Shown in pieces: positions 32,171 through 41,834 of a stretch of DNA of 64,000 nt. Made by a program: the position numbers and the translations under genes. Origin of the DNA: DSQQ01 sp964443075 (GTDB lineage: Bacteria > Chloroflexota > Anaerolineae > 4572-78 > J111); NCBI GenBank assembly GCA_964443075.1, contig CAYUCB010000001.1, positions 1-64,000 on the forward strand. Direction: 5' to 3'. Under the pieces are notes generated by a model, which saw nothing but the letters and a program-made list of their open reading frames with translations, was not told the DNA's origin and made no database searches. Every line of letters begins with the position of its first letter. Position 1 is the stretch's first letter.

Positions 32171-34141
32171 TTATTGACGACTCTCAGGCTTTATTTGACT
32201 TAAAAGCTTCTCAATCCTTGATATTCTCGTTTTTGTTTCTTCTATCCCAGCTTGAAGGTATAGAGGAACATAAGAAGACGAACCACCATATTTTACCATT
32301 TTTATCTCTAACTGATGTAGATTTTGATAGTAAACACGCAAAGTTTCTTCAAGGTACTTTATGCGATCAGGAATAGGAAGAGAATCTTCCAGTGTTAAGA
32401 CTTTCTTCTCACGAATATTATCAATCACTTCTTCTTTCTTTATTTTTGCATAGACCCAGTCAGCAAAAAGTTGTATAACAAACCAATACTCTGATTCCTT
32501 AATTTGCTTAATAGGTTGAATAGTTTGTTGACGTGATAATTTTGCAAAAATATCACGCTGCTCCTGTTCTGACAGATAGATATCTACTAGATCGAGCAGT
32601 TCTTTAGTAAGGCTGGGAGCTGTTTGTGGTATTTTCTTTTGGGCTAACAAATAAAGCAATCCTTGTTCTACAGCCGTAAAACTGCGCCAAAAATAATTGA
32701 ATTGAAATGAAAGATGGTCAATTACTTGAGGCACAATTTTATCAATATCACCAGGCTTAATCTCTGTCCACTCATTCTGGTTAAGTAACTCGATTAAATA
32801 GTGACACAAGGCCTGAATAAAATAAGGATTTCGACCAGTATAATGTAAAATGCGATCAACTTCTGTAGTGGGGTATGTTAACCCAATAGAAACACCAGGT
32901 TCCGTGATGAGTAATTTGGCGGCTTCTGTGGAAAGGGCACGCACTTCAATGGTTTTGAAGATATTGTAGAATGGAGAAGTATAATCTAGAGTTAGCTCAT
33001 ATAAAAGGTCTGAACCAGCAACAATAAAAATGCAATAGCTCAGGCTTTGAATCAAACTCCGAAACCACTCTAGCGTACTGATGCCACCAAACTCTGTGAG
33101 TAATTCGATTTCATCAAACATTAAAATCAGTCGAGGAAGTTGTTTTTGATCAATCACCTCATTGAGGTTATCCAAGTCATCCCCAAAGGTTAGAAATTGC
33201 AATTGTTTAGGAACTTGATTGAGATTGAGCGTTTCAAAAGGTGGTAGGACATCTGCCAATTGAAGATGTTTAAAAACGGTTATGATCTTACTAAGAATAG
33301 TTACAAATAAAATTTGAGGATCGCGCGGCTCAACACTCTGTAAATCAATATAAATAGATAAAAAATCGTTTGGAGCAATATCTAAAAGTCGCAGAAGAAT
33401 AGATGATTTTCCAATACGACGTGGTCCCATGACCACAATATCTTGCTTTTGGCCACGCGGTACATTTTCTAAGGTGTCAAAAATCAGCTTTAACTCTACC
33501 TCACGACCAAAAAACCTACCCTCCCCACGGGCTGGTACACCAAAGGTATAGGGGTTTTTGAACCTGACAAATTCGGTACTCCTAGAGGTATCCTCAATAG
33601 CCTGCAACTCCATATGCAATTTGGTAATCTCCGTCTCTAAATCCTCTATCTCTGTTAAAATTTCAGGACTGGCGCGAAGACCAAGTTGGGTTTGCCGCTC
33701 TTTAAGGCGATACAAACTACGAGTTTTGAAAATTATCAGTTTTCCCAAGTCACCCTTTTCATTAAGCTTGATTGGCTCTATAGACTCTAGTTTTTCTTGT
33801 AATTGCCCAATTTCTTCCTCTAAATCTTTTATCTCATTAAGAATTTCAAGGTTAATGTCCCAACTATTAAGTTGAGATTCTTGTACTCTAAGTGTTAGCA
33901 AACGTTGCTCTTTTATCTCTATTAGTCTTCTTAACTCATCTTTTTCATCGAACTCCCTTAGCTCATTGACAGTCCGTGACTCTTTATATAGCTGCTCAAT
34001 CTCTGCCTCAAGTTCTTCTATCTCTGTAAGAATTTCAGGGTTTGTAGACAAACCAAGTTTAGCTTGTTTCAGTTGCAGTGTTTGCAAACGGCGTGTACGG
34101 GTAATTATTAGCTTTTTTATATCATCTTTTATATCAAACAT
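32171..34141 (-). CDS. AAA/STAND-like ATPase with three N-terminal coiled-coil repeats
   Basis: Residues 1-185 consist of three tandem units of about 60 residues, each ending in a GLxxxPEILTEIEDLExEI-like helix. Units of this look precede STAND, TIR or CHAT modules in cyanobacterial and Chloroflexota conflict proteins (from memory). The ATPase core follows, with Walker A GPRRIGKSS (about 237) and Walker B LILMFDEIELL (about 340), then GRNPYFIQALCHYL and a winged-helix tail. A further coiled coil ends the protein. The DNA is markedly AT-rich against its neighbours. ATG 34141 lies three bases after the stop of the membrane-protein gene, so translation is probably coupled. Confidence 0.75.
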   Translation of the reverse strand: MFDIKDDIKKLIITRTRRLQTLQLKQAKLGLSTNPEILTEIEELEAEIEQLYKESRTVNELREFDEKDELRRLIEIKEQRLLTLRVQESQLNSWDINLEILNEIKDLEEEIGQLQEKLESIEPIKLNEKGDLGKLIIFKTRSLYRLKERQTQLGLRASPEILTEIEDLETEITKLHMELQAIEDTSRSTEFVRFKNPYTFGVPARGEGRFFGREVELKLIFDTLENVPRGQKQDIVVMGPRRIGKSSILLRLLDIAPNDFLSIYIDLQSVEPRDPQILFVTILSKIITVFKHLQLADVLPPFETLNLNQVPKQLQFLTFGDDLDNLNEVIDQKQLPRLILMFDEIELLTEFGGISTLEWFRSLIQSLSYCIFIVAGSDLLYELTLDYTSPFYNIFKTIEVRALSTEAAKLLITEPGVSIGLTYPTTEVDRILHYTGRNPYFIQALCHYLIELLNQNEWTEIKPGDIDKIVPQVIDHLSFQFNYFWRSFTAVEQGLLYLLAQKKIPQTAPSLTKELLDLVDIYLSEQEQRDIFAKLSRQQTIQPIKQIKESEYWFVIQLFADWVYAKIKKEEVIDNIREKKVLTLEDSLPIPDRIKYLEETLRVYYQNLHQLEIKMVKYGGSSSYVPLYLQAGIEETKTRISRIEKLLSQIKPESRQ

Positions 34142-34144
34142 AAG

Positions 34145-35050
34145 TTACGTGGTATTCTCCAAAATTGCTATTAGAACCGTCAAGTCATCAATAAGGTAGG
34201 TCAAAAAACTTCCCGTAAGATTCTCTTTTGTACGCCGCTCGTTGTAATCGGCCAGCGTAATTGACAATTCGGCCAACCGTTTGGATAACTCCGGCTTGCC
34301 CAATTTGCGGCCCAATTGATGCAGGGCCGGATAAAGGTTGCCTTTTACAATAGCTTCTTCCCACAAATTAAAAGAAACCTGCCCTTGCGCTTCTACTCCT
34401 TTTCGCGCCCCTTGTAACATAGCCAGGGTAATGCCTCTGGCCTGTTCTTCGCGCTGGCGATTCTCCCGACGCTCTTTTTGCCTATCGGTGAACCAGGCAA
34501 TGAATTGACCCAAAAAAGCGCCTATCACCAGCGGGATGAGATAATCAGGCCATCTAAACGCAAAGGGAGATATTACCTCAATTTTTTCTACCGATACCGT
34601 CTCAACCCATTGAGACGTTGTTCCGGTATCCGGGTTATCCCAAGAATATTGTACCGCAAAGATAAGATTCTGTGAACCGGCATTTTGGCTTTGGAGGGTG
34701 TAGACAGCCTGGGCGCTGGTGTAGGGGGAGAGGGTATCGGGTAAATCTATCGAGTTGACAACATTAAAAGAGGTACCTTGAAGTTGAGCCGTAATATTGG
34801 ATAAGGTGTAAGGGGTAGTGTTACGTAGAACCAGAACGGCCTGGACAGACTCGCCGGTGTTGAGGCTAGTCCGGTCAACCGCAAGTTGAATTTGGGGGGA
34901 AGGAGAGCTATTTTCTTCTTGGGCATAAACTACAGTCCCAAAGAAGAACAGGAATAACAGTATCGTGAGGTGTAATAGGTTTGTGCAGGCTCTTATTAAA
35001 GTCTTTGGTTTAGCCCCAAGGTTAGTTTCCAAATCACAATACCTTTTCAT
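34145..35050 (-). CDS. Membrane-anchored protein with outer Ig-like domain and cytosolic helical tail
   Basis: A signal-like helix lies at about 25-43 (LLHLTILLFLFFFGTVVYAQ). An extracytoplasmic CARDB/Ig-like domain spans about 50-165 (TSLNTGESVQAVLVLRNTT). A membrane helix is at about 172-190 (YLIPLVIGAFLGQFIAWF), then a charged Arg/Glu-rich stretch and a cytosolic helical domain of about 90 residues. The start overlaps the end of the JAMM gene by 17 bases. It could anchor or sense for the two ATPases encoded next. No homologue recognised. Confidence 0.65.
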   Translation of the reverse strand: MKRYCDLETNLGAKPKTLIRACTNLLHLTILLFLFFFGTVVYAQEENSSPSPQIQLAVDRTSLNTGESVQAVLVLRNTTPYTLSNITAQLQGTSFNVVNSIDLPDTLSPYTSAQAVYTLQSQNAGSQNLIFAVQYSWDNPDTGTTSQWVETVSVEKIEVISPFAFRWPDYLIPLVIGAFLGQFIAWFTDRQKERRENRQREEQARGITLAMLQGARKGVEAQGQVSFNLWEEAIVKGNLYPALHQLGRKLGKPELSKRLAELSITLADYNERRTKENLTGSFLTYLIDDLTVLIAILENTT

Positions 35051-35462
35051 CCATAATTTCTAACGCCACTCCCTTAAAGCGGCGCGGCTCATCATCGGCC
35101 AGTTGCCATATCTGGGTCTGAAAAGGTTTACCCTCATGCACCGACACTATTAGATAATACACCTCTTCCCAGGCGTTATCCATATCGGTTTGGGAGGGGA
35201 TGGCCGGCCAATCGGGGTGGGAGTGGTAAATGCCGATGATCTCCAGCCCGGTTTCGTCGGCGGCCAGCTGCACCTCGGCAAATTCTTCGCCGCTGATGAT
35301 GAAGCGGTCGGTGCGCTCGCTGTTTTGATTTATTGCGGGGCGCACCTGGCGCACCTGACCCCCGTTTTCAAAGCTGCCCAGCAAAAAGCCGCAGCACTCC
35401 GGCGGATAGGTTTCTTTGGCCTGAGCGTAAATTTGTTTCAGTTGGGCGTCGGTAATTTTCAT
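35034..35462 (-). CDS. JAMM/MPN-family metalloprotease
   Basis: Single-domain JAB1/MPN+ protein, complete for zinc chemistry: Glu22, His80, His82, Ser90 and Asp93 in the pattern E-xn-HSHPDWPAIPSQTD. In bacteria such proteins (Mec+ type) clip ubiquitin-like sulfur carriers from their cargo. Length 142 is standard. It opens the set that ends with the E1-like and rhodanese genes, with three unusual genes in between. The double-ATPase dnaC-like gene stops 6 bases upstream. Confidence 0.92.
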   Translation of the reverse strand: MKITDAQLKQIYAQAKETYPPECCGFLLGSFENGGQVRQVRPAINQNSERTDRFIISGEEFAEVQLAADETGLEIIGIYHSHPDWPAIPSQTDMDNAWEEVYYLIVSVHEGKPFQTQIWQLADDEPRRFKGVALEIMDEKVL

Positions 35463-35468
35463 AGCCCA

Positions 35469-36878
<1,410 letters not shown>

Positions 36879-36889
36879 AGGGCAAATGA

Positions 36890-36958
36890 GCGAATAGGCG
36901 AACGGCGAATGAGCGAATGGCGAAAAAATTATTCGCTCATTCGCCGTTCGCTCATTCG
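36890..36958. repeat. Heptamer-type hairpin tract (GCGAATG words)
   Basis: GCGAAT/GGCGAAC/GGCGAAT/GAGCGAAT words form a 20-base arm (36899-36918) that is exactly complementary to 36931-36950. It fills the short gap between the dnaD-like and dnaC-like genes and would form a strong hairpin in their mRNA. Confidence 0.9.
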
Positions 36959-36959
36959 G

Positions 36960-37661
36960 TTAATGTTGAATCAAATACTTAAACTCTTCATCTGTATACC
37001 AGGTTTTGTTCTGGCTCTCTTCTTTTTTGTTTTTGCCGTCGTCGCGGCCAACGGTGGCCATCCGCTCCAGAATGGCCCGGATGTAGCTCCATTTGCGCAC
37101 GTTGTTTTCAACGGCAATTTTAAAGGCATCTTCAATCCAAATTTGAGGGTAGGTGGCCTCGGCATCCTTTAGCTCGTCGGCCAAAATGGGCGAAAGCAGG
37201 CCAATGTTGGCCTCGTACAGCTCAAAAATGTTCGAGCGTTTGGTCGGCGGGGCTATTTCGGCCCCGCTGACAGCTACCACGCCCATTTCGCCGGCCAATA
37301 CTTTGGCATGGGCCTGTCGCCCGCGCTCGCTGTTTAGAAAGTACAGGTCGTGCAGACCGGCTTCGTCTTCGACCTGGGCGTACAGCAGCGTGCCGCGTTC
37401 CACCGCTCGATTCAACCCCTGGCTGAGGGCGGTTTCGACATCCTCGTCAATCAGCGCCAGGCTTTGGGCCAGGGTTTCATCGGCCAGCAGTTCGCTTAAG
37501 GCAATCACCTGGCGGGCCTGGCGGTAATGTACCCACAAGAAATGCAGCGACACCTTTAGCTCTACCAGGCTGTCAATTTGCGGTAATAACCGGGCAAAAA
37601 ACAAATCCGGCACAGAAGTAAAGCGTAATTCACCTGCGGGAAAACCGTTGAACCGATCCAT
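36960..37661 (-). CDS. DnaD-domain replication protein
   Basis: Probable primosome component acting with the DnaC-like loader and DnaB encoded beside it. An N-terminal winged-helix-like part (LKVSLHFLWVHYRQARQVIA) is followed by a C-terminal DnaD/DnaB2 domain at about 145-205 (NIFELYEANIGLLSPILADE, then WIEDAFKIAVENNVRKWSYI). ATG 37661 opens MDRFNGFPAGELRF. A longer frame upstream is only translated repeat words and is rejected. No ribosome site is visible, because heptamer repeats abut the start codon. Confidence 0.85.
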   Translation of the reverse strand: MDRFNGFPAGELRFTSVPDLFFARLLPQIDSLVELKVSLHFLWVHYRQARQVIALSELLADETLAQSLALIDEDVETALSQGLNRAVERGTLLYAQVEDEAGLHDLYFLNSERGRQAHAKVLAGEMGVVAVSGAEIAPPTKRSNIFELYEANIGLLSPILADELKDAEATYPQIWIEDAFKIAVENNVRKWSYIRAILERMATVGRDDGKNKKEESQNKTWYTDEEFKYLIQH

Positions 37662-37743
37662 AATTGTGAATTGTGAATGGTGAATTACGAATTGTGAACG
37701 ATAAACAATTAACCATTCACAATTCACTATTCACCATTCACTA
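37662..37743. repeat. Heptamer-type tract (AATTGTG / CACAATT, CCATTCA words)
   Basis: GAATTGTGAATTGTGAATGG on one side faces CCATTCACAATTCACTATTC on the other. The tract occupies the whole space between the dnaB stop-proximal gene end and the dnaD-like start codon. The ACCATTC/ACTATTC words recur inside a gene at 51476-51510. Confidence 0.88.
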
Positions 37744-39105
37744 TTAATACTCCATCGTTTGCTTTCTGACTTCTAAATCTACAAATTGGGCCAGGTGTTT
37801 CTTGAAGTAGACGGAAAAGATGCCGGTGGGGCCGGAGCGGTGCTTGCCGACGATGATTTCGGCAATGTTGGGGAATTCGGTGTCGGGGTTGTAAACGTCA
37901 TCGCGGTAGACAAACATCACCACGTCCGCGTCCTGCTCTATCGAGCCACTTTCTCTCAAATCCGAAAGCATGGGGCGTTTATCATGCCGCGATTCTACCT
38001 GGCGCGAAAGCTGGCTGAGGGCCAGAACCGGCACATTTAACTCGCGGGCCAGAGCTTTGATGGAGCGGGAGATAAAGCTGATTTCCTGCTGCCGGTTTTC
38101 GCTGCGGGTATCGCCGCGCATCAGTTGCAGGTAGTCAAGGATAATCAAATCCAGGCCGTGTTCGGCGTGCAGGCGGCGGGCTTTGGTGCGTAATTCCAGC
38201 ACCGAAATGGCCGGAGTGTCGTCAATAAAAAAGGCGGTGCTGGAAAGCAGGTTGGTGGCTTGAATAAAAGTGGCCCACTCATCTTTTTTAATATCACCCA
38301 GGCGCAGGCGCTGGCTGTCAATGCCGGTTTCGGCGGAGATAAGACGCTGCACCAACTGCTCATCGCTCATTTCCAGGCTGAACATGGCCACCCGTTTATG
38401 CCAGCGCCGGGCCGCTTGCAGGGCAATACTGAGCGCCAGTGAGGTTTTGCCCATCCCCGGCCGGCCCGCCAGCACAATCATATCAGAGCGCTGCATCCCG
38501 CCCAGCAGTTTATCCAGGTCGGTCAGGCCGGTGGGAATACCGACAATTTCGCCCTGGTGCTTGGAGAGGTAATCAATTCGGTCAAAATATTTCTCTAACA
38601 CCTGCCGGATGGGGCGCAAATCGCGCTCAACCCGGCGCGAAGCCACCCCAAAAATAATCTCTTCGGCCCGGTCCATCACCGCGTCCGCGTCCTGGCTGGG
38701 GTCGTAAGCCAGGCGGGCAATCTGACCGGCGGCGTCAATCAAGCGGCGTAATACGGCGGTGCGCTCAACAATGCGGGCGTAAAATTCTACGTGAATTGAG
38801 GTGGGCGTCGTATTCATCAGGCCGGTCAGGTAGGCCGATCCGCCAATATCGGCCAATCGGCCCTGCCGTTCCAGGGCGTCGGCCAGCGTCACCAGGTCGG
38901 CCGGTTCGCGCCGCTCGTGCAGCTCGCGGATGGTTTCAAATACCCAACTATGCCGCTCTACGTAAAAATCACCCGGCTGTAAAAACGTCGCCACCCGGAT
39001 GATGGCGTCGGGGTCAATCAGCAGCGAGCCAAGCACGGCCTCTTCCGCTTCTACATTATGGGGTTGGAGTTTATCGGGCACAGTGCCGGGTAGAAGGTCA
39101 ACCAT
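37744..39105 (-). CDS. dnaB: Replicative DNA helicase DnaB
   Basis: Hexameric helicase of the replication fork. The N-terminal domain begins LPGTVPDKLQPHNVEAEEAV and continues LGSLLIDPDAI. The RecA-like motor has Walker A LAGRPGMGKTSLAL at about residue 212, Walker B LDLIILDYLQLM, and the H4-loop region LSQLSRQVESR. Length 453 is normal and no intein is present. It heads a minus-strand replication set with the dnaD-like and dnaC-like genes. Confidence 0.96.
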   Translation of the reverse strand: MVDLLPGTVPDKLQPHNVEAEEAVLGSLLIDPDAIIRVATFLQPGDFYVERHSWVFETIRELHERREPADLVTLADALERQGRLADIGGSAYLTGLMNTTPTSIHVEFYARIVERTAVLRRLIDAAGQIARLAYDPSQDADAVMDRAEEIIFGVASRRVERDLRPIRQVLEKYFDRIDYLSKHQGEIVGIPTGLTDLDKLLGGMQRSDMIVLAGRPGMGKTSLALSIALQAARRWHKRVAMFSLEMSDEQLVQRLISAETGIDSQRLRLGDIKKDEWATFIQATNLLSSTAFFIDDTPAISVLELRTKARRLHAEHGLDLIILDYLQLMRGDTRSENRQQEISFISRSIKALARELNVPVLALSQLSRQVESRHDKRPMLSDLRESGSIEQDADVVMFVYRDDVYNPDTEFPNIAEIIVGKHRSGPTGIFSVYFKKHLAQFVDLEVRKQTMEY

Positions 39106-39311
39106 TAATTTAGCATCTGAACAAAAGTTCTAATCTGATATAATAACACGAGCGCGGGGTTTCGTCAAAGAAGTTTCAACGACCTTCCGCGCACGTGAAA
39201 AGCTTATAAGAAAGGCTAATTTTTGATTATAGCGATTTTTAGAATTGACTCAAAAGTTGGGGGCTGCTGGCCTTTGAGTCGGTGCTTTTTAGGCAGCCCA
39301 AGAGCGGCCGG

Positions 39312-39836
39312 CTAATTTTTGCCCAGGTCATCCAGGTCCAGTTCTTCGATAAAATCTCGAAAAATGGCCAGTTGTTGTTGTTCTTCTTCTGACATGGGTT
39401 CAGGTTGGCCTTCTCTGTCGGAGTCTTCCAGGCTGGTTTCGGGCACAATCGAGGCTGCCGCCATGACGTCATCGGCTACAAACAAGGGGGCGTTGGCCCG
39501 AACCGCCAGGGCTATGGCATCGCTGGGGCGGGCGTCAATTTCCATCCGCTGACCGTCCACGTCCATCACGATGCGGGCAAAAAAGGTGTCGTTCTTTAAC
39601 TCATTAACCATCACGTGAGAAATTTTGGCGCCCATTTCATCAATGAGGCTCTTGAGCAGGTCATGCGTCAGTGGGCGGGCCACCTGAACGCCTTGTAACT
39701 GGATAGTGATGGCATCGGCCTCAAACGGGCCAATCCAGATAGGCAGGTAGCGCTCCGTGTCAACGTCCTTTAGAACCACTACCCGGTGTTGCGACATCAG
39801 GCTAACCCGAATACTATCAATTTTTACCTGAATCAT
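39312..39836 (-). CDS. Bifunctional nuclease family protein (DUF151)
   Basis: Contains the BFN core: VVVLKDVDTERYLPIWIGPF, EADAITIQLQG, RPLTHDLLKSLI, and the IDARPSDAIALAVRANAPLF motif. DUF151 proteins include an RNase/DNase characterised in plants. A Glu/Gln-rich tail of about 45 residues follows the domain. Of two ATGs after AGGAGG (39843-39848 on this strand), the second (39836, MIQVKID) has correct 6-base spacing. It stands alone, 206 bases upstream of dnaB. Confidence 0.88.
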   Translation of the reverse strand: MIQVKIDSIRVSLMSQHRVVVLKDVDTERYLPIWIGPFEADAITIQLQGVQVARPLTHDLLKSLIDEMGAKISHVMVNELKNDTFFARIVMDVDGQRMEIDARPSDAIALAVRANAPLFVADDVMAAASIVPETSLEDSDREGQPEPMSEEEQQQLAIFRDFIEELDLDDLGKN

Positions 39837-39962
39837 GCACATCCTCCTGCCCAATTAAGGCTTTTCAGGTATTATCAGATATAATTGCGCTAGGCTTTGG
39901 GGGGAGGTAATGGCTCAGTTAATTAAGCGGAGCGCAAACGCGATGTGGCTGGATTATACCAC

Positions 39963-40607
39963 ATGACCGATTGGCTTACAAGTGCTTTTTACCGATATGC
40001 TTTAACTGTGTTTAGCCTGTTAGGGTTTTGTTTCCTGGCGGCCTGTAACCCTGCGCCGCAGCCGCTTGACCCCGCCGAAGCTCAAGCTGCTTTGACCGTC
40101 GCCTGGCGCGCTGACCAGCACACGGTTTGGGAGCTTGATTGGCCGTCAGCGCCGGTAGGTGGCCCGTTAACGGTTGAAACCTGGCGGGCCGGCCTGCGTT
40201 ACCGTTATGAAGTTTTAGAAGCCACCGCGCCGGCCCTGGTAGGCCAAACCCTGGCCTTTGATGGCCGCCGGGCCTGGCTACACAACCGCCTTGAACCGGA
40301 ACCGCCAGTTCGGTTGTCCACGCCGGCCCTCTCGCCTGTATCCGATGCTTTTACTTTAGTTGACCGGCTGCTGACCGCCACTCCCCAGGCGGCCACCACC
40401 GAAATGGTTCAGCTTCCCTCTGGTCCGGCCCAAAAAATTACCACCACCTTTGCCAGCGGCGATTCACTCAGCCTGTGGCGCGATTCCTCCTTCGGCCTGC
40501 CGGTGCGGGTTGAATTGGTTTGGCAGGGCCAGCCGATAACCCTGCAAGCGCGCAGTTTTGTGCCTCTGGTCAATCCCCCCGAAGCTTTGTTTAAGCCGGT
40601 AAAATAA
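39963..40607 (+). CDS. Predicted lipoprotein, LolA/MucB-like fold possible
   Basis: A hydrophobic signal and lipobox FLAAC precede a roughly 185-residue domain with repeated short beta-like segments (TVETWRAGLRYRYEVLEA, LAFDGRRAWLHNRL, SLSLWRDSSFGLPVRVEL). This layout is like outer-membrane lipoprotein-sorting or MucB-type domains, but no signature is decisive. Start uncertain: ATG 39963 (MTDWLTS) or GTG 39945, neither with a clear ribosome site. Stands alone. Confidence 0.6.
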   Translation: MTDWLTSAFYRYALTVFSLLGFCFLAACNPAPQPLDPAEAQAALTVAWRADQHTVWELDWPSAPVGGPLTVETWRAGLRYRYEVLEATAPALVGQTLAFDGRRAWLHNRLEPEPPVRLSTPALSPVSDAFTLVDRLLTATPQAATTEMVQLPSGPAQKITTTFASGDSLSLWRDSSFGLPVRVELVWQGQPITLQARSFVPLVNPPEALFKPVK

Positions 40608-40870
40608 ACTGCTTTAGCCAGATTCCCCAATTTTGACCCCAATAAAGCCGCCGGAGATTGAATCGCTGAAACGCTGGTGAGGTTGGTCCATCACCCCATT
40701 CACCCCATTCACCCCAAATTTTTATTTTTGGCCTAATAGCTAAATCGTCAGAAAAGAAGTAAAATCAATAAGCTAAAGGAACTTGTATAGAATCGGGCTG
40801 ACAACGAGTATCTTATTGCCACCCAGCCGCCATTGCAAATTGAAGGCGATTTTTTGTAAGCGTAGGAGGT

Positions 40871-41131
40871 ATGATGACCTTAGCAGAATTGACGAGCAAA
40901 GTTCAATATGTAACTGATGCTGAAGGCAACCGGCAAGCAGTGGTTCTGGAGATGGCTGTTTGGGAAGAGGTGGTAAATGCTTTGGAACAACTGGAACCCA
41001 CTCAGCCCCAAAAGCAGAGTAAAGGCCGAAAGCGGCTTATGAAGCAAGTGGCTGACTCTCGCCAGGCTTATGAGTCAGGTCAGGTACGCCGGGGTACAGC
41101 TAATGACTTGATTGCGGAGTTGACTGCGTGA
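40871..41131 (+). CDS. Antitoxin of a type II toxin-antitoxin pair
   Basis: An 86-residue protein with an N-terminal strand-helix segment (VQYVTDAEGNRQAVVLEMAV) and a basic, disordered C-terminal arm, typical of antitoxins for RelE-fold toxins. Two consecutive ATGs (40871, 40874) follow AGGAGG at 40864-40869; the second is better spaced. The stop overlaps the toxin start as GTGA. No clear operator palindrome is seen upstream, although three CACCCCATT nonamers lie at about 40689-40717. Confidence 0.7.
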   Translation: MMTLAELTSKVQYVTDAEGNRQAVVLEMAVWEEVVNALEQLEPTQPQKQSKGRKRLMKQVADSRQAYESGQVRRGTANDLIAELTA

Positions 41132-41412
41132 TTTCGTTGGTTTGGAGCGCCAGTTTTAGCCGAGCCTTAAAGCGTAAAATTCGCCGTAATCCTCAATTAC
41201 AGGCATCGGTTGAAGAGGCCTTGCGCCAATTGTCTAACGACCCGTTTCACCCTTCGTTGGAGAGCCACAAACTAAAAGGCGAATTGGCCGGAACGTGGGC
41301 ATGCAGTGTGGAGTATGATTTGAGAATTTTGTTTGAATTTGGGCAAAACCCAGAGTCCGGTGAACAAGAAATTTTGCTGTTGGCTTTTGGAACTCATGAT
41401 GAAGTCTATTGA
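41128..41412 (+). CDS. RelE/YafQ-like toxin
   Basis: A 94-residue RelE-fold mRNA interferase candidate. It has WSASFSRALKRKIRRNPQLQ, HPSLESHKLKGELAGTWACS, VEYDLRILFEF and, near the end, ILLLAFGTHDEVY. The KLKG...W..RILFEF...GTHDEVY pattern is common in YafQ and HigB-like toxins. It starts with GTG overlapping the antitoxin stop by four bases, so translation is coupled. Confidence 0.82.
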   Translation: MISLVWSASFSRALKRKIRRNPQLQASVEEALRQLSNDPFHPSLESHKLKGELAGTWACSVEYDLRILFEFGQNPESGEQEILLLAFGTHDEVY

Positions 41413-41430
41413 GATAACCCTATAAAATCT

Positions 41431-41573
41431 ATGATTCTGTATAAGTTCCAGATTTCACACCCAAAAGTGGGCGATATTTCTTAAATTTGTCCCACTTTAG
41501 GCCATAAAATAGGTCAAAATGGGGTGTTTTTGCGATAAAATAGCTGTGAAAAATCAAACTTATACAGAATCAT
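41431..41573. repeat. 143-base element with 17-base terminal inverted repeats
   Basis: ATGATTCTGTATAAGTT (41431-41447) is exactly complementary to 41557-41573. Inside, AAAGTGGG (41464-41471) pairs with CCCACTTT (41491-41498). A diverged copy of its right half lies at about 40-105 of this window. No protein is encoded. MITE-like. Confidence 0.7.
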
Positions 41574-41615
41574 CTATTACCTATATTTGAATCCTAATTT
41601 TTCTATACCAAATTA

Positions 41616-41652
41616 AAAGCCCCCTGAATATTCACTTCAGGGGCTTTTTTTA
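41616..41652 (+). terminator. Intrinsic terminator upstream of the sulfur cluster
   Basis: AAGCCCCCTGAA pairs with TTCAGGGGCTT across a short loop, followed by seven T. It insulates the sulfur cluster promoter from upstream transcription. Confidence 0.85.
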
Positions 41653-41734
41653 TTTTTCATGAGATGTTCGTTGTAAACTTTGTATGCACTATCCGCAAGA
41701 GTAATATGCGGCTAATGCATATGATGCAAATATA

Positions 41735-41807
41735 GTGACATTTGTCACCCTATTTATGTGACATTTGTCACTATTTTCTGTGCATCAAATGCACTATACT
41801 TAATAGT
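41735..41807 (+). promoter_or_regulatory. Promoter with two Crp/Fnr-type boxes
   Basis: The palindrome GTGACATTTGTCAC occurs twice, at 41735-41748 and 41758-41771, with centres 23 bases apart. The second reads TGTGA-N6-TCACT, close to the Crp-type consensus TGTGA-N6-TCACA. A -10 element TATACT lies at 41795-41800 and has no good -35. If transcription starts near 41807, the boxes are centred near -42 and -65, the positions used by Crp/Fnr activators. It drives the PocR-HTH gene and probably the whole sulfur cluster. Confidence 0.7.
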
Positions 41808-41834
41808 AGATGATTTCACAAGTGGGGATGATAA

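Noticed and set aside
29496..35462. Bil-type ubiquitin-like (ISG15-like) defence system
   Set aside because: JAMM and E1 are present, but no E2 and no ubiquitin-like protein is found between or beside them, so the Bil assignment is not supported.
36960..37727. Longer dnaD-like start at 37727
   Set aside because: The extra residues are translated heptamer words; MDRFNG at 37661 is the likely protein start.
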